A stretch of DNA of 64,000 bases from Candidatus Pseudobacter hemicellulosilyticus (GCA_029202545.1 CP119311.1:1922001-1986000), one strand, 5' to 3'. Numbered from the stretch's first letter, positions 17,109 to 26,189 are shown. Program-made: numbers and translations. The notes: generated by a model from the sequence alone, not told the origin.

Positions 17109-17383
17109 GCCCCATAATCAATGGGAGTGGGGGTTTCCGGTCCGATAAAAAAAATAGACCCCGGGTTCTTGCACAATTGGAATATTGTTTCTTTCTTTGT
17201 ACTCAGATAGCATTTAACGCTGCTTCCAATCTCCCATTAACAACCGTCCTTTTCTTTTTCTATCCAATTTTCTTCGTTTTATCCAATTACTATCAAATGT
17301 CCAACTGATGACTCCTTAGTCATTTCCAAATTTCCTGTGGGCCAAGCATCCTGATTTCTGCTTACCAACATAAAGAAGAACAT

Positions 17384-17872
17384 ATGAACACGTGCCAAAG
17401 CCGGATGGGTTATAGTGCCCCCATCTCCCACAAAAACGCTTACAGATCACTGTTAGCGGTATTGATAGTGACTATTTTTTCCCTGACAGGAACTACTGTT
17501 AATGCCCAATCCCAACAAATAGCTTCTACCGGATATACACCAGCTTATGCCACAGGCAACGGATCCGCTCAACAGATCAAACTGAAGAATTTCACGGTTA
17601 CCCGCAAGGCAGATCACAAAGTGTGGTTGTCATGGGCTGCTGAACAGCAAGGACAAATCAGCCATTTCGTTATTGAACGTAGTGTGAATGGGGTTGATTT
17701 TGATGAAGCCGGCCTGTTCTTTACTGCTGAGAATGCTGTTACCGGTGAATACCTCTTCAAAGACCAGCTGCGCAAAAAAATGGATGGAACTGTCTACTAT
17801 CGGTTACGCATAGTAGATATGGATGGCGGTGTGCTTTATTCCGCAGTGCAGTTCCTGCCCGCAGCCCGCTAA
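17384..17872 (+). CDS. Small secreted protein with a single FnIII-like module
   Basis: This 162-residue protein has an N-terminal export signal (hydrophobic core LLAVLIVTIFSLTGTTVNAQ, cleavage near residue 42). The mature part is essentially one domain of about 95 residues with the pattern KVWLSWAAEQ, HFVIERSVNGVDF and YYRLRIVDMDGG. The same FnIII-like module sits just before the sorting domain in many Bacteroidota type IX substrates, including two others in this window. No type A or type B sorting domain follows, so the mature protein probably stays periplasmic. Its function is unknown. Two 22-bp repeats and hairpins follow the stop. Confidence 0.7.
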   Translation: MNTCQSRMGYSAPISHKNAYRSLLAVLIVTIFSLTGTTVNAQSQQIASTGYTPAYATGNGSAQQIKLKNFTVTRKADHKVWLSWAAEQQGQISHFVIERSVNGVDFDEAGLFFTAENAVTGEYLFKDQLRKKMDGTVYYRLRIVDMDGGVLYSAVQFLPAAR

Positions 17873-17894
17873 ACGATTTTATTACTCCAAGATA

Positions 17895-17992
17895 TTTTAA
17901 AGGGTACGATCAACAAATAGGCCGTCCCGTCTCCACGGGATGGCTCTTCTAAAATTATTTTGTAAACTTTTTTTAAAGGGTACGATCAACAA
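17895..17992 (+). repeat. Pair of 22-bp direct repeats downstream of 17384 gene
   Basis: TTTTAAAGGGTACGATCAAC followed by AA occurs at 17895-17916 and again, identically, at 17971-17992. Each copy is followed within a few bases by a GC-rich hairpin: 17921-17944 after the first and 17994-18018 after the second. The arrangement looks like a duplicated 3'-end unit of repeat plus hairpin. Confidence 0.7.
17921..17944 (+). terminator. First 3' hairpin after the small secreted protein gene
   Basis: GCCGTCCCGT and ACGGGATGGC pair around a 4-nt loop with one G-T wobble. The sequence after it is AT-rich but has no unbroken T-run, so terminator strength is uncertain. Confidence 0.45.
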
Positions 17993-17993
17993 C

Positions 17994-18018
17994 GGCCGGG
18001 CTTTTCTAAGCCGGGCCT
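17994..18018 (+). terminator. Second 3' hairpin after the small secreted protein gene
   Basis: GGCCGGGCTT pairs with AAGCCGGGCC around TTCT, with one G-G mismatch, followed by TGCTGTTTT. Together with the preceding hairpin it may form a tandem terminator. Confidence 0.45.
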
Positions 18019-18049
18019 GCTGTTTTACAGTATCTCCGGCTGTTCCTGT

Positions 18050-18084
18050 AAAATAAAAAAAGGCCAGGCGCCCGTGCCTGACCT
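18050..18084 (-). terminator. Terminator of the 790-residue surface protein gene
   Basis: On the minus strand AGGTCAGGC (18076-18084) pairs with GCCTGGCCT (18061-18069) with one wobble, followed by a T-rich run (TTTTTTTATTTT). It lies 25 bases past the stop codon. Confidence 0.8.
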
Positions 18085-18108
18085 TTATACTGCTTTTAAT
18101 GAGCAGCC

Positions 18109-20481
18109 TTAACGCCTGATCAGCTTTTGTCTTACTACATAATTGTCTGATCCCGTAAATATTTCCAGCAGATACACACCAGGACTCATGCGGGCTGATA
18201 CCGGGATGTCAATGGTATGATCTCCTCTGCTTAAACGTTCATCTGTTTTATAGAGCTGCTGCCCTGAAATGTCCAGTAGTCTTATCCGCACCTGTTCCGG
18301 GTTACGGAGATTCAGTTTCACTTTCAGTTCTTTCTCAAAAGGATTCGGTTGCACTTTCACGGTCTGCAGGCTGCGGAGGCTCAGCTTTACAATGGGAGAA
18401 AGCGTTTCGTCGCCATCACGGGCGCCCACAGCTTTCAGCCTGTAATACCGGTTAGCAACTGTTACGTGATTGTTATCGGTGAAACTGTATTCATGCGTAC
18501 CATTCGTATTGCCCTTGCTGCTGACCTGGCCAATAGCGCTGAAATGACTGCCATCTTCTGAATATTGCACTTCATAATAGCTGATATTCTGCTCCTGCTG
18601 TACCAGCCACTCCAGTTGGGAGCGGTCGTTCAACAGGCTGCCGGTGAACTCCAGGTTGCGGAGCGGCAGCGTACCATCTGAGAAGAAGCAGGTAGGGTTC
18701 TGGCCGCCGGCCGGAACGGAAGGGTCATTGGAATAAATGTATATGGTATTGCCATTGGCATCCAGCAGCGTGATCTTGGACTGGTTACAGACATAGGTCA
18801 GTGCCGGCACCTTGGCGCGGAAGGTCAGTACAGCCTTGTAGGATTCCCCGGGGCGGATGATGCCTGCGGACTCGCCGGCAGAATTGATCAGTTTGCCACC
18901 GGTTACCGAGAAGGGCATTTCCCCGTTCACATCTGCTACATAGCTGCCGTTGACACGGGTAGAGTTAGCGATATAAAGAGTCCCGGCCGGCAGCGCGTCA
19001 TGCAGTTTTACGCCGGCGGCATTGATATTACCTGAGTTGATCACTTCTATGCGGTATTCCACCGTATCACCGCCTACAATGAACATATTGCCATTGATAT
19101 TGCTGTAGGTCTTATTGGCCGTAAGCAAGGGGGCCAGTACGGGGAAGGCGCAGCTGGTATAGTCGCCGGTTGTATATACGTTGGTGCTATTGCTGCCGTT
19201 GAGGGAAGTGCCGGCCATGGTAGCCAGGTTCACCTTGTAAACGGTACGATACGCCCCGCCAATGTATACATTACCTGCAGCATCCACAGCAATAGAGTTG
19301 GAAGCATCAGCCGGGAAAGGATTCACGGTACCCAGGTAAGTGGTGATGCGGGTATTGGGATTGATCTTATAGAGTTTGGCAGAGTTGGCTACCAGGTAAA
19401 GGTTACCGGAGCCGTCCCCGAAGATATCACCACCGGCTTCATCCAGGATATCATTATCAGAACCGTTGTTGGGGTCATTGATCAACGGACCCGGGCGGTC
19501 AATGGTGAGTGCGTTGCCGGCGCCCACGCTGAAGCGGATAAAGCTTTTGCCATTGGTAGTTATCGCATAGCCATATCCGTCAGAGGCAAAGCCCATCCGG
19601 TTAATGGCATAGCCGCTCGCGGTATTGGTCTCCAGCTGCTGGCCAACAAAACGGTAGGCTGTTACGGGTGAAGAGTTCAGGTCAATATAACAGAGGTCCT
19701 GTGCGGGGTTACTTTCGTTATTGACGAAGTAGATCCGGTTGGTGTTCCGGTCGTACCCGATAGCTGATGCGTAATACAGGATACTGCCGGGAGAAAGGGT
19801 GGCGCCGGTGATAGCGTTCTTACAGATGCCGCTGCCGCCGGTGTACAGAGTACCGGTACTGCTCTGTCCATTGTTGGTATTGAGCACTTTGATATTCTTG
19901 TAATAATAACCGTTCCCCGGAATACCGCCGGCTGAAGTGGCCACGGAAGTATACACTGTTGAGCAAAGCGCATCGGCGGACAGGTTGGTGACCACACTGT
20001 TGGTGCCCTGTACAATATTGGAGGAATTGTTCCTGCATTCCACAATAGCGTAGTTGGTGATAGCGCCCCCATTGGCGGTTACCCTGACCTTGAACTTTAT
20101 AGTGGCGGTTGCGCCGGCAGCCAGTGCGCCCACCGCCTGCAGGGGCGTATTGATGGAAGAACCTGAGCCGGAAAAAGGCATGGCGCCGCCAACATCGGCT
20201 ACGGCATAATTGTTCAGCGTAGTGGAACCAGCTATATAAGAACAACCCGCAGGAATATTATCCAGCAGGATGGCGTTGGTCAGGACCACGCCCCCCAGGT
20301 TCTTGATGACAATGGTATACTCCAGCTGGTTGCCAATAGCAGCCGTAGTTGCTGCCGTATTGGTGGTCAGGTTAAAAACGGATTTACTACAATCCAGGGT
20401 TTGCGCTTTCAGGGAAATACTGAAGGCAAGCATCCCAATACTCGCCAGCAGGATAGCCAGCGCATATTTTCTCGCTTTCAT
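18109..20481 (-). CDS. Type IX secreted protein with DUF11 repeats and type A sorting domain
   Basis: This 790-residue exported protein has a signal peptide at residues 1-27 (ending LKAQ). Two DUF11-type repeats are seen, one near residues 34-150 (GNQLEYTIVIKNLGG, LLDNIPAGCSYI) and one near residues 460-570 (GGDTVEYRIEVINSG, LHDALPAGTLYI). Between them is a propeller-like region of about 250 residues with repeated YxIDLNSS, GSGNLYLV and DAAGNVYIGG strands. A FnIII-like module follows, then a type A sorting domain (VQPNPFEKELKV, RLLDISGQQLY, SPGVYLLEI, ending in basic KLIRR). The ATG at 20481 directly precedes the signal peptide. It probably acts at the surface as an adhesin or matrix protein. 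Confidence 0.82.
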   Translation of the reverse strand: MKARKYALAILLASIGMLAFSISLKAQTLDCSKSVFNLTTNTAATTAAIGNQLEYTIVIKNLGGVVLTNAILLDNIPAGCSYIAGSTTLNNYAVADVGGAMPFSGSGSSINTPLQAVGALAAGATATIKFKVRVTANGGAITNYAIVECRNNSSNIVQGTNSVVTNLSADALCSTVYTSVATSAGGIPGNGYYYKNIKVLNTNNGQSSTGTLYTGGSGICKNAITGATLSPGSILYYASAIGYDRNTNRIYFVNNESNPAQDLCYIDLNSSPVTAYRFVGQQLETNTASGYAINRMGFASDGYGYAITTNGKSFIRFSVGAGNALTIDRPGPLINDPNNGSDNDILDEAGGDIFGDGSGNLYLVANSAKLYKINPNTRITTYLGTVNPFPADASNSIAVDAAGNVYIGGAYRTVYKVNLATMAGTSLNGSNSTNVYTTGDYTSCAFPVLAPLLTANKTYSNINGNMFIVGGDTVEYRIEVINSGNINAAGVKLHDALPAGTLYIANSTRVNGSYVADVNGEMPFSVTGGKLINSAGESAGIIRPGESYKAVLTFRAKVPALTYVCNQSKITLLDANGNTIYIYSNDPSVPAGGQNPTCFFSDGTLPLRNLEFTGSLLNDRSQLEWLVQQEQNISYYEVQYSEDGSHFSAIGQVSSKGNTNGTHEYSFTDNNHVTVANRYYRLKAVGARDGDETLSPIVKLSLRSLQTVKVQPNPFEKELKVKLNLRNPEQVRIRLLDISGQQLYKTDERLSRGDHTIDIPVSARMSPGVYLLEIFTGSDNYVVRQKLIRR

Positions 20482-21250
20482 ACAGATTGGATTTTCTTCG
20501 GTTAGCTTAGGAACAACAGATCGGGGTACACGGGGAAAGACCGATGGATCATTCAACTAAATCACATCGCAATCGGCCGGGGAGCGGGAATTGCAGGTGA
20601 GCAGGTGGTGTAATGGACATTGGGTACAAATGTTTCATATACTTGGTTTTTCGATAATGGATTAGCGGGAAAGCCACAGGCAAACCCGTTCTTCACTCAA
20701 TAATATAAAGCAAATAATAGTTTGGTGGTTAGCCCGTAACTCACACCTGTTACGGCTATGCCTGATGCCTTGTATCCTGGAAAATCAGCGTGGTTGCTTT
20801 GGACAAACGGGGTTGAGGGGTAAGGTCTGCTGCTGATTTCCCTTGCCTTATAGGCATACTGCAAGAGTAGCTAATAATTTCCGATCCTGCAAGTCAGGTG
20901 GATAACCTGCGACAAACATATGTGATGAAATCTAATTTATTATTGATACGGATATTGCGATTTGTTGCAATAAAAAAATACTTGTCACGCAGTACAATAA
21001 AATAGTTTCCGTCAGAGTTCCGGCCATCGGAAAAACCACAGGGAAGCTCCTGCAGGATTACCTGTCCCATACAACCAGAATGTCCTTACAGACCATAAAT
21101 ATTTACCTGCAATAGTTCCTTTGAGAACAAGGATCACTGAATTGTATAGCTGAGCATTTTGCTTCCAGCTTGTTCCCCTTTGCCAGGCGCCGCATTCCAG
21201 GTTACCATGCAATACTTCAAAATAAAAATAGTTTATATTGTAAACTACTT
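20482..21250. other. Long intergenic region without a recognisable gene
   Basis: This gap of about 770 bases separates two divergent secreted-protein genes. I see no convincing coding region. It holds a hairpin at 20732-20758 (GCCCGTAAC / GTTACGGC with one bulged base) and is AT-rich around 20930-21000. It probably contains promoters for both sides, but only the TonB-side -7 box is clear. Confidence 0.5.
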
Positions 21251-21258
21251 TATATTTG
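21251..21258 (+). promoter_or_regulatory. -7 promoter box for the TonB receptor cassette
   Basis: TATATTTG matches TAnnTTTG and lies 16 bases before the ATG at 21275. It supports that start over an upstream in-frame extension. Confidence 0.6.
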
Positions 21259-21274
21259 GTTTCAAATTCACCTG

Positions 21275-23551
21275 ATGCATAAGCTTATTCCTATCGTTGT
21301 CCTGGTGTTGACGGCGCACCTGGGCCATGCCCAAACCATTCTCTCCGGTAAAATACGGGACGGCAAAGGCAAGCCCGTCCATGGCGCCAGCCTGGCCATC
21401 AAAGACAGCTATGATGGGGCTGTTACCGATTCCCTGGGGCAGTTCCGCTTCCGCACCATGGAGAAAGGCGCCCAGCTGCTGACGGTCACCGCCATCGGTT
21501 TCCGGCCTTATGAACAATCCCTCCAGCTGGCAGGCAGTCCCCTGACCATTGATATCAGTCTGAAAGAAGAGCCCAACGAGCTGACGGCAGTAGTGATCAC
21601 AGCCGGTACTTTTGAGGCCAGCGATACCAAACGGACCACGGTACTGGACCCTATTGATATTGTGACCACGGCCAGCGCCAATGGGGATGTTACGGGAGCG
21701 CTCAAGACGCTGCCCGGCACGCAGCAGGTGGGAGAGCGCGAGGGACTGTTTGTGCGTGGCGGTACCGCCCAGGAGACCAAGATCTTTATTGACGGCACCC
21801 TGGTGAATAATTTCTTTTTCAGCAGCGTACCGGATATAGCCATGCGCGGCCGCTTTTCTCCTTTTATTTTTAAAGGTACGGTCTTCAGTTCCGGTGGTTA
21901 TTCCGCCCTTTATGGCCAGGGACTTTCCTCGGCCCTGATCTTGGAATCCATAGACCTGCCGGAGCAGACCTCCGCCAATATCGGTATCTCACCCATCCTG
22001 CTGAGCGCCGGCTACCAGAAGCTGGCAAAGAAGAAGAACGCCAGCTGGGGTGTCAATTATTCCTATACCAACCTGGCCGCTTATTTTGCCGTGATCAAAC
22101 AGCGGCCAGACAATTTCAAGACCCCATCTTTTCATAACGGGGAGTTCAATTTCCGGGTGAAAACCTCCAAGACCGGCATATTGAAGTTTTACGGTTATTT
22201 CAATTACAATGAGCTGGGCATGCGTCGCCCGGATATTGACAGCACAGAGTTGAAGAATGAATTCCAGCTTACCAATTTCAATGTCTACACCAACCTGTCC
22301 TGGCGCGAGAAACTGGGCCGGCGCTGGCGCCTTAACCTGGGCTTCAGTTTCAGCAATAACGTGGACAAGATCAACAATGAACTGCAGGATGCTGCCAACC
22401 ACCGCGTCAACCTGACTGCTGTTCCCTATGATACCAAATCCTTCCGGGTACATAGTACCGGTAACCTGACCCAGGTGAAGCTGGTGCTGGACCGGAAACT
22501 GTTTGGCTTGAGCGCCTTTCGTTTTGGGGGCGAATACCTGTATTTCCAGGATGATAATGATTTCAGCAACTACTATGTGAGCAAGTACAGGCAAACCGCC
22601 AATGATCATTACAAGGCGGCTTTTGCGGAAACAGATATTTATATCACCAATGACCTGGCCGCCAAGCTGGGCGCCAGGATGGAGCATTCCTCCCTGATAG
22701 ATAAAGCCAATATAGCACCCCGGGCCTCGCTGGCCTATAAGGTGGGGTACCAGTCGCAGTTATCCCTGGCCTACGGCCTTTTCTACCAGCGGCCGGAAAA
22801 GGAATTCTTTTTACAGAACTATGTACAGGACCAGCTGGCCTTTACCCGGGCCACCCATTATATTGTCAATTACCAGCGCGTAAGCAAGGAACGTACATTG
22901 CGGATAGAAGCCTTTTACAAGAAGTATTCAGAGTTGGTGAAGACCTATGTTAAACCGGCTGCCGGCGGTTACCTGCCGGACAGTGTGGGCAACGGGGGGC
23001 ATGGGGATGCCAAAGGCATTGAGCTGTTCTGGCGCGACAGAAAGACCCTCAGGAACGTGGACTACTGGATCTCCTATTCCTGGCTGGACACCAGGCGGGA
23101 CTATCTCAACTATCCCTATGCCATCCAGCCTAATTTTGCGGCCAGTCATACCGCCAGCCTGGTGGTCAAGAAATTTGTCAGCAGCTGGAAAACGCAGTTC
23201 AATGCTTCCTACACTTTTGCTACCGGCAGGCCCTACTACAATATCCGGTATGATGGCAATGCGGGCAAATTCACTATTGCCGACCAGGGCGAGACCATTG
23301 CCTACCATAACCTGAGTGTGAGCGTCAACTACCTGCCCTCCATCATGAAAAAGGATGCCAAATCCTTTGTGGTATGGGTGTTCAGCATCAATAACCTGCC
23401 CGGCAGCAACCAGGTCTTCGGCTATAATTATTCCTATGACGGCCGGCGGAAAGAGCCAATTTTGCCTACGGCAAAACGTATGTTCTTCCTGGGCTGCTTC
23501 CTGAGCTTCGGGATCGACAGAACAGACGATATCATCAACAGTAACCTGTAA
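21275..23551 (+). CDS. TonB-dependent outer-membrane receptor
   Basis: This 758-residue protein has a signal peptide at residues 1-20 (ending GHAQ). Residues 22-105 form a CarboxypepD_reg-like domain (ILSGKIRDGKGKPVHGASL, then FRPYEQSL). The plug domain follows at about 115-235 (LPGTQQVGEREGLFVRGG, IFIDGTLV, GGYSALYGQGLSSALIL). The rest is a strand-rich barrel ending SFGIDRTDDIINSNL. It is a compact receptor rather than a 1,000-residue SusC, and no SusD gene accompanies it. It is followed at 32 bases by a small secreted protein gene and then a winged-helix regulator gene, probably one functional cassette. The ligand is unknown. Confidence 0.88.
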   Translation: MHKLIPIVVLVLTAHLGHAQTILSGKIRDGKGKPVHGASLAIKDSYDGAVTDSLGQFRFRTMEKGAQLLTVTAIGFRPYEQSLQLAGSPLTIDISLKEEPNELTAVVITAGTFEASDTKRTTVLDPIDIVTTASANGDVTGALKTLPGTQQVGEREGLFVRGGTAQETKIFIDGTLVNNFFFSSVPDIAMRGRFSPFIFKGTVFSSGGYSALYGQGLSSALILESIDLPEQTSANIGISPILLSAGYQKLAKKKNASWGVNYSYTNLAAYFAVIKQRPDNFKTPSFHNGEFNFRVKTSKTGILKFYGYFNYNELGMRRPDIDSTELKNEFQLTNFNVYTNLSWREKLGRRWRLNLGFSFSNNVDKINNELQDAANHRVNLTAVPYDTKSFRVHSTGNLTQVKLVLDRKLFGLSAFRFGGEYLYFQDDNDFSNYYVSKYRQTANDHYKAAFAETDIYITNDLAAKLGARMEHSSLIDKANIAPRASLAYKVGYQSQLSLAYGLFYQRPEKEFFLQNYVQDQLAFTRATHYIVNYQRVSKERTLRIEAFYKKYSELVKTYVKPAAGGYLPDSVGNGGHGDAKGIELFWRDRKTLRNVDYWISYSWLDTRRDYLNYPYAIQPNFAASHTASLVVKKFVSSWKTQFNASYTFATGRPYYNIRYDGNAGKFTIADQGETIAYHNLSVSVNYLPSIMKKDAKSFVVWVFSINNLPGSNQVFGYNYSYDGRRKEPILPTAKRMFFLGCFLSFGIDRTDDIINSNL

Positions 23552-23583
23552 TAACTATTCACCAAACAGCTAAATAACCATTT

Positions 23584-24225
23584 ATGAAAAAGATCGGTAT
23601 GGCCATGATGGCCTTTGTTCTTGCACTGGCAGTCAACGCACAGGACAGTGATAAATACACTAATGCCATGACCAGTACCTTGTCCCGGATTGACTCGGCC
23701 AAAAATGCCGATGATTTCCTGGCCCTTTCCGCCACTTTTGAACGGATCGGCGATGCGGAGAAAAGCAAATGGCTGCCTTATTACTGGGCTTCTTTCTGCC
23801 AGGTATTGGGCGGCTTCACCAAAAATGTTCCGGCAGAGAATGATCCGCTGGCGGACCGGGCAGAGCGGCTGATCAGTAAAGCGGATTCCCTGCAAAAGGA
23901 TAATTCAGAAGTGGCGGTGGTCAGGTCCATGATCGCTACCCTGCGGATGCTGGTGAACCCCATGCAACGCTGGCAGGAATTTGGCGGCGAAGTAGAGCGT
24001 CAGCTTGGCCTGGCGAAAAAGCTGGACCCCAGCAATCCCCGTCCCTACTATATCCAGGCGCAGAACCTGCGGAATACGCCCGAGCAATATGGTGGCGGCT
24101 GCAGCTCAGCCAAACCTGTGATGGAAGAGGCCCTGAAGAAATTTGCCGTCTTTCAGCCGGCATCGCTGCTGCATCCCAAATGGGGATTGAAGAACACGGA
24201 GGACCTGCTGGCTTCCTGTAAATAG
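23584..24225 (+). CDS. Secreted helical protein linked to TonB receptor, function unknown
   Basis: This 213-residue protein has a signal peptide (residues 1-20, ending VNAQ). The mature part is helical, with alternating Ala and Leu and the pattern WLPYYWASFCQVLGG, then LDPSNPRPYYIQAQNLRNTP. The latter resembles TPR-like repeats (a conserved DPxNPRxYY motif). Two cysteines are present (C77 and C175). The protein starts 32 bases after the TonB receptor stop and probably shares its transcript. I recall this kind of protein next to similar receptors in Bacteroidota but know no tested function. A periplasmic partner role is inference. Confidence 0.7.
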   Translation: MKKIGMAMMAFVLALAVNAQDSDKYTNAMTSTLSRIDSAKNADDFLALSATFERIGDAEKSKWLPYYWASFCQVLGGFTKNVPAENDPLADRAERLISKADSLQKDNSEVAVVRSMIATLRMLVNPMQRWQEFGGEVERQLGLAKKLDPSNPRPYYIQAQNLRNTPEQYGGGCSSAKPVMEEALKKFAVFQPASLLHPKWGLKNTEDLLASCK

Positions 24226-24233
24226 AATTTTAA

Positions 24234-24254
24234 CCCGTACGGCAGGCGTACGGG
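24234..24254 (+). terminator. Hairpin separating the secreted protein and regulator genes
   Basis: CCCGTAC at 24234-24240 pairs perfectly with GTACGGG at 24248-24254 around a 7-nt loop. The following bases are CTTATCTTTG, which is also the promoter box of the next gene, so the T-run is poor and termination is probably partial. Confidence 0.5.
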
Positions 24255-24256
24255 CT

Positions 24257-24264
24257 TATCTTTG
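24257..24264 (+). promoter_or_regulatory. -7 promoter box for the winged-helix regulator
   Basis: TATCTTTG matches TAnnTTTG, lies 31 bases before the ATG at 24296, and directly follows the hairpin. It suggests that the regulator can be transcribed independently of the receptor. Confidence 0.55.
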
Positions 24265-24295
24265 TTTGCGCTTGTCATGTTGAACTGAACTACTC

Positions 24296-24589
24296 ATGGA
24301 ATTTAAAGATCTTGATCCGATACTTCATTCACAGCTGCGGCTGGCGGTGATCTCGCTGCTGATCAGCGAGCGGGAGGCTGAATTCACGCATATCCGGGAC
24401 ACTACCAACGCCACGGCGGGTAACCTCAGTGTGCAGATCAATAAGCTCAAGGAGGCAGGTTATATTGAGGTCAGCAAACAGTTCCGGGATAATTATCCGC
24501 AAACCACCTGCCGGATCACGCCCCGCGGTGTGAAAGCTTTTGAACAATATGTCAAGAACCTGGAATCTTACCTGAAGGTCAAAAAATAA
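24296..24589 (+). CDS. Winged-helix transcriptional regulator (HTH_34-like)
   Basis: This 97-residue protein is one winged helix-turn-helix domain. It opens with DPILHSQLRLAVISLLI, has a recognition region in ATAGNLSVQINKLKEAGYIEV and a wing around TTCRITPRGVKAFEQY. It matches the small MarR-like regulators (PF13601 type) common in Bacteroidota, which bind DNA as dimers. No ligand or redox domain is present. It sits at the end of the TonB receptor cassette and is the natural candidate to control it, which is inference. The ATG is 31 bases after its own -7 box. Confidence 0.85.
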   Translation: MEFKDLDPILHSQLRLAVISLLISEREAEFTHIRDTTNATAGNLSVQINKLKEAGYIEVSKQFRDNYPQTTCRITPRGVKAFEQYVKNLESYLKVKK

Positions 24590-24683
24590 GGGTGAGGGCA
24601 TCGCTGCCCATGGCGGTCCGGTATCGTATCAGGAAAGCCTGCACCCGGACCATCCTGCTCCTGGTTCGTCCCAAAATAAAAAG

Positions 24684-24716
24684 TCCCCCGCCTTATCAGC
24701 GGGGGAACCTTTTTTT
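24684..24716. terminator. Bidirectional terminator between convergent genes
   Basis: TCCCCCGC at 24684-24691 pairs with GCGGGGGA at 24699-24706. T-runs are available on both strands (plus: 24710-24716; minus: complement of AAAATAAAAAG at 24673-24683). It serves the regulator gene on the plus strand and the secreted protein gene on the minus strand. Confidence 0.85.
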
Positions 24717-24746
24717 ACCTCTGTGAAACCTTATAAGCAGTTTGTA

Positions 24747-26189
24747 TTAGTCTTTGAGCAATTTCACGATCATACGCTCTTTGCTGTTGATAGTTACTTC
24801 CAGCATATAGAGACCGGGACGCAGCTTGCTGGTGCCATCGATCACGAAAGTGTTGGCGCCGGCGCCTGCTTTCACGGACTTGCGCATCATTTCAGCACCG
24901 CTGGTATTGAGTACTTTCATCAGTACGAAGGAAGACTCGTTGAGCTGCAGGCTGACGTTGATGTCATTCTGAACAGGGTTGGGCGTAACGCTCACCATCT
25001 TCAGTGCGCGGGTATTGTACACGCGGACAATCAGGATCTTGCTCATGAAAGCCCTTGTGTCATTATCTACCTGGCGCAGCTGGTAGTAAACGTCTTTCCT
25101 GTTGAGGGCATTGCCCACTTTGTCAACAAAGCTGTAGGTCTTCCTGGTGGAGGAGTTATTGGCTGCGGGCAGGGTGCCGACAGTTTCCCAGGTAGTACCG
25201 TCAAAGCTGCGTTGTACTTCAAAGCGGTTGCTGTTCTGTTCAAAAGTAGTTTCCCAGCTCAGTTCTACTTCGCCGTTGTCTTTGGACAGGCCTTTGAAGT
25301 CAACCAGTGTTACCGGCAGGGAGCCGCCTGTTGGGAAGCGCAGAGTAACGGTGGCGATATTGGAACACATAATGGGGGAACCATAATCGCACAGCTGGTA
25401 AGTAAAGGTGGTAGAGCTGCCTACCCAGCCCGCGTTGGGCGTGAAGGTAAAGGTGCCATCACTGTTCAGCACTACGGTGCCATGCGGAGAGGGAGTGATC
25501 AGGGTAGCGTCAAAGAATTCGTCATCCGGATCAGAGTCGTTGGGGGTTACATCCCCTTCGGCCTGGTGGGTGTTGTTACCAATGATCACATCATTCACGG
25601 CAACAGGCGCCTGGTTACAGCCCCCGGTGTATACCTGGTTGTTGGAGATCTCAAATTGATCAATTCCGATCCTGGTAGAACCGCCAATTCCCTGGTAGTT
25701 CACATATACACGGTAATGACCGGAACCAACCTGGTCCTGGGGATAAGAGAAAGTTCTTTCGTAAGTATATACTGTGCCGGGTGTGCCGGTGATCTCTACG
25801 CTGTCCAGGGGATCACCGTAGGGAGTGAGGTCGCTGTAGGTAAGCCAGATCTTGAACCACCTGCGAGCGCCATTGGTCAGTGCAGCATCCAGTTTGTACG
25901 TGAATTTGATCTTTACTTCGCCCCATACATCCACTACGGGCGTATAGATGCCGGTGCTTTGTGTGGCGCTGTTGCCGGTGTTGGACACCATGATACCATC
26001 GCCTTCAATGGGCGTAATACTGCCGGTAACATCAAAGTCCTGGAAAACCCAGCATTGGCTTTCAAGGTTTGCTCTTACAACACTGAGTGGTACACCAGGT
26101 TTAGAGTTGAAGTTGTCTCCAGTTTGAGCTGTGGCCCCGGAAAATAGAAAGAAGATGGCAGATGCCAGTAGGGTAAAATTCTTTTTCAT
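24747..26189 (-). CDS. Type IX secreted protein with Ig-like module and type A sorting domain
   Basis: This 480-residue protein has a signal peptide at residues 1-21 (ending GATAQ). An N-terminal jelly-roll-like domain spans about 25-165 (KIKFTYKLDAALTNGARRWFKIWLTY). It is followed by a cadherin/Ig-like module of about 90 residues (NDSDPDDEFFDATLITPSPHG, GTFTFTPNAGWVG). A FnIII-like module comes next (VDFKGLSKDNGEVELSWETT, RFEVQRSFDGTTWETVG), then a type A sorting domain (VTPNPVQNDINVSL, KLRPGLYMLEV, ending MIVKLLKD). It should be exported through the type IX system and attached at the surface. No enzyme motif was seen, so an adhesive or glycan-binding role is inference. Confidence 0.82.
   Translation of the reverse strand: MKKNFTLLASAIFFLFSGATAQTGDNFNSKPGVPLSVVRANLESQCWVFQDFDVTGSITPIEGDGIMVSNTGNSATQSTGIYTPVVDVWGEVKIKFTYKLDAALTNGARRWFKIWLTYSDLTPYGDPLDSVEITGTPGTVYTYERTFSYPQDQVGSGHYRVYVNYQGIGGSTRIGIDQFEISNNQVYTGGCNQAPVAVNDVIIGNNTHQAEGDVTPNDSDPDDEFFDATLITPSPHGTVVLNSDGTFTFTPNAGWVGSSTTFTYQLCDYGSPIMCSNIATVTLRFPTGGSLPVTLVDFKGLSKDNGEVELSWETTFEQNSNRFEVQRSFDGTTWETVGTLPAANNSSTRKTYSFVDKVGNALNRKDVYYQLRQVDNDTRAFMSKILIVRVYNTRALKMVSVTPNPVQNDINVSLQLNESSFVLMKVLNTSGAEMMRKSVKAGAGANTFVIDGTSKLRPGLYMLEVTINSKERMIVKLLKD

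Noticed and set aside
24723..26147. 474-residue open frame on the plus strand opposite the type IX secreted protein
   Set aside because: It is fully antisense to a gene with a signal peptide and sorting domain. Its product has no signal, domain or sensible composition, and such frames arise from GC-rich codon bias.
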